Source of the DNA: Bactericera cockerelli
Taxonomy: Eukaryota; Arthropoda; Insecta; Hemiptera; Triozidae
DNA: 64,000 nucleotides
Assembly (NCBI GenBank): GCA_024516035.1
Contig: CM044963.1
Location: 26,763,732 to 26,827,731 of the forward strand
Direction: 5' to 3'
The position numbers and the translations under genes are program-made. Each line of letters starts with the position of its first letter. The first letter of the stretch is position 1. This document shows positions 22,601-31,600 of this stretch, piece by piece. Below the pieces are notes generated by a model. The model ran no database searches. It had not been told where the DNA came from and saw nothing but the letters and a program-made list of their open reading frames with translations.

Positions 22601-25600
22601 TTATTGCCTTTGGCAATCTCTTCCACCCAACAGCAAATACAGTCAAAAGCAAATTCATGCACATCTAGTACAACTTCTCACTTTTCTGTTTATACTGATT
22701 AAAATCGAGAGGTTAGTTGATGGCATGGATATTCAGAACTATTACCTGCTGATGAGAGCAAATAAGCTCGAAACAGCTGTCCAGGTATGTTCTGATATTC
22801 ATGCACATCTAGTACAACTTCTCACTTTTCTGTTTATACTGATACTGAAATACATCTACACGATAGAGAAAATCTCAGGTCCCTGCGTCACCTGTTTGTG
22901 TGTAATAGAGAACTGGATACATTAGAAACCTCTTTATAATAGACTTTCTGATCTATCTCTTGGATTCTTATGTACTTTCGGGGTTATTACCTGTGGCGCT
23001 CTCTTCCACCCTACCCTTTCATTGTTTTATGTAGTTGTGAATAATTTGATTACCTATTTATTTTCTTTTATTCTTATGAGTAATAGTATTAAGTTTATAT
23101 AACACTATAATCTAGGTAAAATTCAATTCTATTATTATTATAATTCTGTGAGATTACATATTATAACAGTTTGAAAAATGACTACCCAATTAAGTCATTT
23201 CACAATTTTTGTTATTATTATTATTGTATTTTAAAACAAATCCTGTCCTCAACTTCTCAGAAGAAGCGGCTCTCGCAACAAATCTCGTCGCCCAAGTCGC
23301 CCCTCCCCTCGCCCTCCGTGTCCACGCGAGCCGCCCTCAACGCCAAACTGAAGCGGCCCATCACCCGGCCCGCCGGCTACACGGGGGGCGCCCCGCCACC
23401 GCAGCTGGTGCACGCCGCCGCCGCCCCCGGGGGGCGAGTCAGAGCTCAGGGGTCCCCCCACTCCCCCCAGGTGCCCCCGCCAGTGCGTCGGGGCGCCCTC
23501 TCCACTACGCCCCGCCCTGGACGCCCGCCCACGAGACCCATGGTGGGCGGTGGGCTCCGGGTGCTGCCGCCCCGGGCTCTCAACAACACGGGCGGCCGCT
23601 CGCCCAGTGTGTCGCCGCGACAGGTGAGGAACAGGTTGTAGGAGGGACTGAATGATTGTCAACATTTAGGGTGGAATTAATAATACCTAGGAGGGACTTA
23701 ATGATTGTCAACAATTATACCTCTGTGGACTCAAGTCTAGATTTTGCGTATTTTTTTTAAATGGAAAAACTAATGCTTAAGTTGTTGTTGTTGTTGTTGT
23801 AGCCAGCTTGGCTACAGCTGGAGGGGTGAGTGATAGTCTCCAGCCAACTTTATTTCAAAGTTGGCTCGTCCTGAATCACATATTTCTATGTGCGATCAAC
23901 CATCATGAGGACTTGGACGTTTCTTAATAGGCCATTAAACCCTTAGGAAACTGCAAGCTAGCCTGGCTTGTAAGGGTTGGCTAGTCTGTTCTCTGTTTAT
24001 AGTCCTCTAGCGAGACACTAATGCTGAAGTCATTACTTGTGATCGACTTTATCCATCAACCTAGCCCTTATTATTTCCCCGAAAGCTCAGGATAAAGAAC
24101 ATGGCACAGAATTGCCTCAGGCAACAATCACGGCCTAAGTGACCTCAGTAATTAATCGCCTATTACCATGTTGTTTTCAGTCCCCCATGGGCCGCCTGGT
24201 GCCCCGCTCCCCCCTCACTAGCCCCGCCCCTGGCTCTGGCACTCTCAAGACCAGTGGCGGCTCGGTGGATATTATCAACCTGGATGATGATGAGACCTCT
24301 GTGCAGGCCACTAAAAGTAAGAGTCACTACATTCATTTCTTAAATTATCAGTAAGAACCACATTCATTATACAATACTGCACCTGGGTATATAATTATTA
24401 TTATTATTTTATGGAGATAAAAATTGGTTGTTCAAACACATGTGTAGTTTGGCAATTTTGTAGCCTGTGAAAGGGGTTTCTACCCTCTAAAAAACCCCCC
24501 AGAAATTCTCTAGTTCTGATTTTTGCCCCGGAACCGATTTCGCATTACTTCGGGGGATTATTATTATTATTACATAAATAATTATTAGGAGGACAAAGTA
24601 ATGAACATTACTGTATAAAATTAAGAATAACTAAATTATAAAAAAGTTGGAAAAATAAATTAATAATAATAATGTGTTTCTTTGTGTTATTATATCACAA
24701 TATTATTGGGTAGCGCAGAATTATATCTTCTTTTCAAGGGAAAATAACCTCTTTACCTACGCTGAAGCCGGGACTGGAACCACCGACCTTCAGGTTACAA
24801 GTCCGTCGCCCTATCGATCAAGTTATTTGTTGAGAAAAAAAATATACATATATACCTACATGTCTCACCCTAAATACTTTGAATTTGTAATCTTGTTATA
24901 TGTTTATAATAGGGCTTGGCCCGTAAATATACACCTGTTCAACAGGTATTATTATTATTAAATATACTTGTGTTCCAGACAACACCAAGCTGGTGCGGTC
25001 TCCCACCAACACCCTGGCACGGAACCCCAACACAACCATCCGCCTCACTAACCCCCCGGGTAACTCCACCGGTAGCAACACAGGCAGCAAGACATCTCAG
25101 CGAGTGTTTGTGCCCTCGTCACAGGGGTACAAGGTGAGCTTTCACGATTTTCTTCGTTTGTTTCTTTGTAATATATATTTTTTTTTTAAATCATTTTTAT
25201 ATAAACTATAAACAGGGAGCAGACCAGCATTGGCTTGGTTCTGGGGGCCCTTGTCAATTATTAGCCTCCTTGTAAAGACAGTGGTAGAAGTGCCGAGTCA
25301 TTCCTCCACTGTCTGGCTACCATCGATCGTTCACGATGACGCCACCCTATGATGATGATGAATAATTTTTTCTGTCCCGGTAGCTCAGTGGTAAAGGCGG
25401 CACTCTGTGAATCCTTTTGCCAACTGCCCAGAGATTCCAGAGGTCGTGGGTTCGAAACCCAGCCGGGGACATGACAATTTTTCCTTCCATTTGGGATTTT
25501 TACTACATAATAATACGTCTTGAGCTTACTCCTGGAATAATGGGACTTAATAGTCCTAATCGGGCAATATAAATAAGGCGATATTATTATTATTGTAATA

Positions 25601-28600
25601 TATTTTTTTTTTAAATATTTTTTTGTATAAAAAAACCCCTGGATTGGCAACATGTTTTTCTCTAGATACATGAAGACTTCGTGATGCTGGCATTCCGGAC
25701 CAGGCTGGGTGAGGTTAACATGGGTTGCAGGTTTGTGAATTTCCTGCGAATGGAAGGACCCCGTCGTGATAGAACAATACAAACAAGGAAAAAAGATAAA
25801 CAACAAAGTTAAAAGATTAATTAAAAAAAAAAAAATAACATAAATAAAATATATACAGATGTCCTAACTAAATGATGGGGTTATTTGCCTATGGCAATCT
25901 TTTCCGCCCAACCCGTGTGCGGAATGTGTGAGTGCTGTGAACACTGTCAACAGTGCACCTTCACCCACCAAGAACCCATGTTAAAATATTATTATTCAAC
26001 AATTTAGATCAATCTTTATTTACAATTTCTTTATATACAGGTGCAGTCAAAAGGTTTAATTAATTAAATATAAACAAAGTCTGATCAAGGGTGGTGATAA
26101 TGCCTTTGCCATTCTCTTCCGCACCACCCTTGAGATAACAGGATATAAAAACAGTTGGAAAGTATAATACAAAATTTTATCTTGTTATATTTTTTAAAGG
26201 TAGATAATCTATATATATTATATATATATTTTTTTTTACAAGTAAAACAAAATTTACAATTAAATTATGATGTCCCCCCCCCCTCTCAGATCCGCACCCC
26301 CGTGAACAGTAGTGGCGGCGCCGGCACCATCCTCACCTCCCTCCCCACCTCCTCCTCCTCCTCCTCCACCACCACCTATGTGCTCAACACGGAGGCCGGG
26401 CCCATCCCCTTCCAGACAAGTGAGTCATTATTATTATTATCATTATAGTTCTCATACCCTTCCAGACAAGTGAGTCATTATTATTATTAAGTAGTTTTCA
26501 TACCCTTCCAGACAAGAGTGAGTCATTATTATTCAATAGTTTTCATTATTTAAAAAAAAAAATGTTTTTTTTTTTATTTTAAAAATATATTTTTCATTAT
26601 TAAAAAAAAAATGGTTTTTTTTATTTTAAAAATAAATTTTCATTATTTTAAAAAAAATGGTTTTTTTATTTTTAAAAATATATTTTTCATTATTTAAAAG
26701 AAAATATTATTAAAAAAAAAATAGTTTTTATTATTTGAAAAAATATATACCTACCTACATTAGTTTTTATTATACAGGGTGTCCCGTATACAGATGCAAA
26801 TATTTTGAGGGTAGGTTCAGCCCACCGTGTACTACCATATAAGGGAAACTTAGAGTGGGGCATTTTGCTTCGTTAAAGAGTTATGGCCAAATCCCTGTTT
26901 TTCCCACAGGTCTAGAGGTCTCTTGGATCGATGCACGTTTTTAAAGAAATGATAGCCAGTAAGTAATTTTTGACTTCATGTATGGATAGTCATGAAAATG
27001 CCCCACTGCAAGTTTCGCTCATATGATAGTCCACGGTGGGCTGAACCTACCCTCAAAATATTTGCATCTGTATACGGGACACCCTGTATAGAAATGAAAA
27101 AAAAATATCATAACTGTTGTAGGTTTTTAGAGAAACCCTAACAATTTTAACACTGTTACCTAATTAGATCTTTTGTTCTTTTTTTTTAAATAAAATTAAA
27201 AACAAAAATCAAATAAATTGTTACCAGTTTATTGTATTTGGTTCTAACCATTTTATTCGAGATACCCAGGACGGGGGTTTTGTGCTGGCCATTCCCGGCC
27301 CCACCCGAGCTGGCGAGAATTATTTGAGTAGCTGGTCTGTGAGTTTGCACAAAACGGATACTGAAGAATATATGATTTATTTTAAATAATAATTTTATAT
27401 ATCTCCCTTGCCTTTATCCCACATTAGCTTATGTTGCTTTTGGGGTCGGCATTGTTCAACCTCATGGTTGAGGATGGTAGGGTGGAGCACGTTTTTTATG
27501 GCTGGATGCCCTTCCTAACGCCAACGATTCTATTTGATTTAACGTCCTGAATTAGGACGGGGGTTTTAGCCTCCATTCGCTGGGAATCGTACCAGCTACC
27601 CACATTAACCTCACCCAGCCTGGGTAGGGCCGGATATGCCAGCTTGACGTGTTTGGATGGAACAGAATTTTCTTCGAAAAGTCTGCCCCAGCTGGGAGTT
27701 GAACTCGGGAACTCTGGACTACGGGCAGTAGTCACAACCATTACGCCACGGAGGCTGGGTTTTATAATTTTATTATAATAAAAAGATTGCTTCGCAATGG
27801 AAAAAGTGACTTTTTGGATATAAAGCCAAATCCCCCGAACGTGTTGAATGTTCATGGAACCACGAGGGGCACAGCCACAAGGGAGAATACGGTGGACAAT
27901 CAAGTCCACCAACTATTAGTATCCTCCCCTCATTGCGAAGATAGCAACACCAGGAGACTTGATCATAGATCCGATCCTAGTGTAACACCCTCTCGGGGGT
28001 GCTTCATACCATCGACAGGAGATAACCTAGCAATAAAATAAAGTAAAAAAAAATACAAGCTTGTATTCCCCAAGGTGGCAGCCCCATCAGCAATCGGTGG
28101 GCTAATAAGGAATTAAGTAGGAATTAAGTAAACCATGTATATATAATTTTATTTGTGGTGAAGCACAAGGCCTCTTGACAATTTTTGTGGGTAGCGCAAC
28201 ATTACTAAGAGCCTCCTTCACATTTCGAATTATTCTATTACATTAATTTCTTTTTACTCTGGTAATGCCGCCACTGGTCGTTACTCATACAAGTAACTGC
28301 TCATTTTTTCCTCATGAGGTATGAGTGGACCCCGAACATCCAAGTACAGAGCAGGAAAATTCCTGCCCCGCTGGGAATCGAACCCAGGTCACCGTGCGTG
28401 CAATGCCTAGTGCTCTAACTCACTCTGCCACGGTGACTACTGATAACCTGCCATGTCTTAAACCAAACCATCACAGAAACCTCAATAATAGAAGAAAACC
28501 GTCGGACTGCCGATGCCGTGTCGACTGTCGTTGCCTTGTTGAGGTGCTACTTCTCACCCTCGGGATCACAGGACATCAGACAAGTCAAGTAAAAAAAAAA

Positions 28601-31600
28601 AAATACAATTTCTTTTTTCGTTGTGTAAGTTTGTACTCACATGACCTCTTTCATTCTGTTACAGACAATATTCGACTCAACTTCAGGCCGAATGCCACGG
28701 GTACTCCTGTGCGAATCAACTACGTAAGTTATTATGATACGATTTTATTATTGCTGGTTTTTGGTATTGTCAGGTTTTTTGGTGGTTTTCCAATTTTTTG
28801 GAGAACAACCTTGAAGAATATAAACAGAGAACTGACCAGCCAACCCTTACAAGCCAGGCTAGCTTGCTTGCAGTTTCACTAGCTGGAGATCTGAGTTATG
28901 AAAGTTGAATGGAGACCATCATTTATTTATTTACACTTTGTTTTTTTTTTTACAATACATGGGTCATTTTCATTTATATTGGGCAAATGATAATTGTGTT
29001 AAATATGTTCAGTTTTCAACTTGTCTTTTACTTATTTTTTTCAGATTTTCTGACTTAGTCGTGTTCTGAACTGTCTATACTAAATAGAGGTGACACCAAT
29101 TTAGTTTGAGTTATCAATTTTTGGATAAAAATTTGGCACCACCTCATAAATTTAGTCACAAATGTTACCAAATATTTTCCATTATTTTACAGGAGACTGA
29201 TTATTTATATAAGTCCTTTTTGCAAATAAATAATTAGGAATAGTAACATTTTATATTTTATATTTAACATTTTTTTTCTCAATTTTAACGTTTCATATAT
29301 TTTTTGTTCCTTTTATGTCACAAATGTTACTATGAGTCACAAATGTTACTTTTTCTAAGTAACATTTGTGACAGTAACATTTGTGACTCAAACATGATTG
29401 ATTTACTATTAAACACCTAGAGAAATAAAATATTTGAATTACAGATCTTACTGTGTACACAGGATACTTTCATCTTAGCTTTTAAGAAAAGTTTATTGTT
29501 TGAAAAGATCTAAAAACAGGAAAATTATAAGTAACATTTGTGATTAAATTTTTTACACTTACCATGAATCTGCACTTGTAGGGTTCCACAGCCCAAATCA
29601 CTGAATATTTCTTAATGTAAACAAATCAAATGTTTGAAGAACAAATTTAGCTTGCCAACTTCACAATCATCAAGGGTTCTCAATTTTTTTTAAAAATTTT
29701 TTCACAAGTAACATTTGTGACCCTTTTAAATCTAAAAAAAGTGGGACACAAGATTGAAATGATTTAAAATCAATTAAATGAAATAAGTGTTTTAAAAAAA
29801 GTTACTATAAAGTTTTAATCACTTGTTTTACTTGGTATAATTTGTAGTTAGTGAAAAATTATTGTTTTTCCACAACATTTGGGATACTTAAAGATTGAAT
29901 TCTTAGTGATAGGGACATACAGTAAAGTCACAAGTGTTACCTACAAAAATTTAAAAAAATTAGTTGGGCATATTACAGAAAAAAATAAAAAAAATACATA
30001 TCCTCAAAGAATATTGTATTCCACATTATTGAAAAAGAAAATTGGGATTTTCAATTTTATTAACGATTTTAATCAGGTATTTATACTGAGGACTTGATTT
30101 GCTCATTCCATTTGAAAATGACCCACATACAACAATAAATTATTAACAAAGATAAAAAAAATTAACAATAGGTAATTACAAAATAAGATATAGAAAAAAA
30201 ATATTTAAATTTAAATATACAATGTATTGTGATTCGGGGCGAAGTTAATGCCTTAGGCATTCTCTGCCACTTAACCCTGGTTATTTCAAGGATAATAATT
30301 GCATAATTATTATCCTTGCATTATTATTACTAACAGATGCTTTGCATAATTGGCCACTGAAACTTGCCATGTTCCTAATTTTCGTTTTATTAATAAGTTA
30401 TTTTTTACATTTAAATTTTATTTATGAAGATGAAAGAATTTGTTCAATAAAAAATAATCTTTTGAAAGTACAAAAAAAAAACAAATAAACCAGTCTCATG
30501 GGAAGGACTCTGCTCTTCTGTTTCAGCAAGGACACCCCGCCCCCGTGCCCCCCACTCCCAAGGTCTCTAACCTCCCCCCTGAGGCCCTGTACCAGGGGGT
30601 GCCTGGGCCCCCAAGCTGAGGGTGCAGCTCGCCCAGGAGGGCAAAGGTGAGATATTGATGATTAAAAAAAAAAAATAATAATAATTTTTTTATTTATTAA
30701 AGTGTATACAACAAAACAGTTGGAATTCAACCTATAACATTGTGGCACACACTATAGAGAACAATTTAAGAGTATGAAAAAACAAAGCTTGAAGTAATTA
30801 TGGTAACTTAAAGTAGGTACATAATATAAAGTCTAGGAGTAGGAGACCAAGAGCATGTGTTTTATTGTATTAGTAAACACTGTGTAAGACTGAGATGATG
30901 ATAATAATAATAATCCGCAGAACGGACGTATAATTATGGGTCAAGCCCTTTATACATACATAGTTACAATAGACAATACAATATTACTACAATTAATAAA
31001 CAGCAAAATAAAAGCTTACAAGTAATTGAAAAATTGAAAAGTCAAAATTATCACAGTAAAATTTTCAAGAAAGAGACTAGAATGAAACAAGAAATAATAA
31101 TAATAATATATAAGAAACAAGAAAAAATAATAATAATAAACAAGAAGGAATAACAAGAAGAAATAATGATGATACAGTCACACCTGGAAATGAGATTCGA
31201 ACGTGGACATATGTATATTACTTCCGAGAAATTTCTAATACTAGAAATCGGAAATATTGTGTTCGTTTTTTTTGTGTGCTGTTATCCAGGTTTCATTTAA
31301 GTCGACCCTGTTTAAGCGGGATAAGACAGATTCAGATTTTTCTTATGAAGAGATTATATTCGCTTGCAGAGAAGTAAATTGTACCTGGAAATCATTCCTG
31401 TCCTACCAGCCATACAGTCCTACCAGCTATTGTATTGTATTGTATTGTACTGTATTGCAGGTATTCAGCTGACCTGGTCCCTAGACACGCCCGCAGACAT
31501 GGCGCCCATAGAGTCCTACCAGCTGTTCTATTGTATTGTATTGTGTTCTATTGTATTGTACTGTATTGTATTGTATTGCAGGCATTCAGCTGACCTGGTC

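Noticed and set aside
23249..23665. Minus-strand frame opposite ATF7IP exon 3
   Set aside because: It is an open frame created by the GC-rich codons of the real exon; it has no splice or promoter support.
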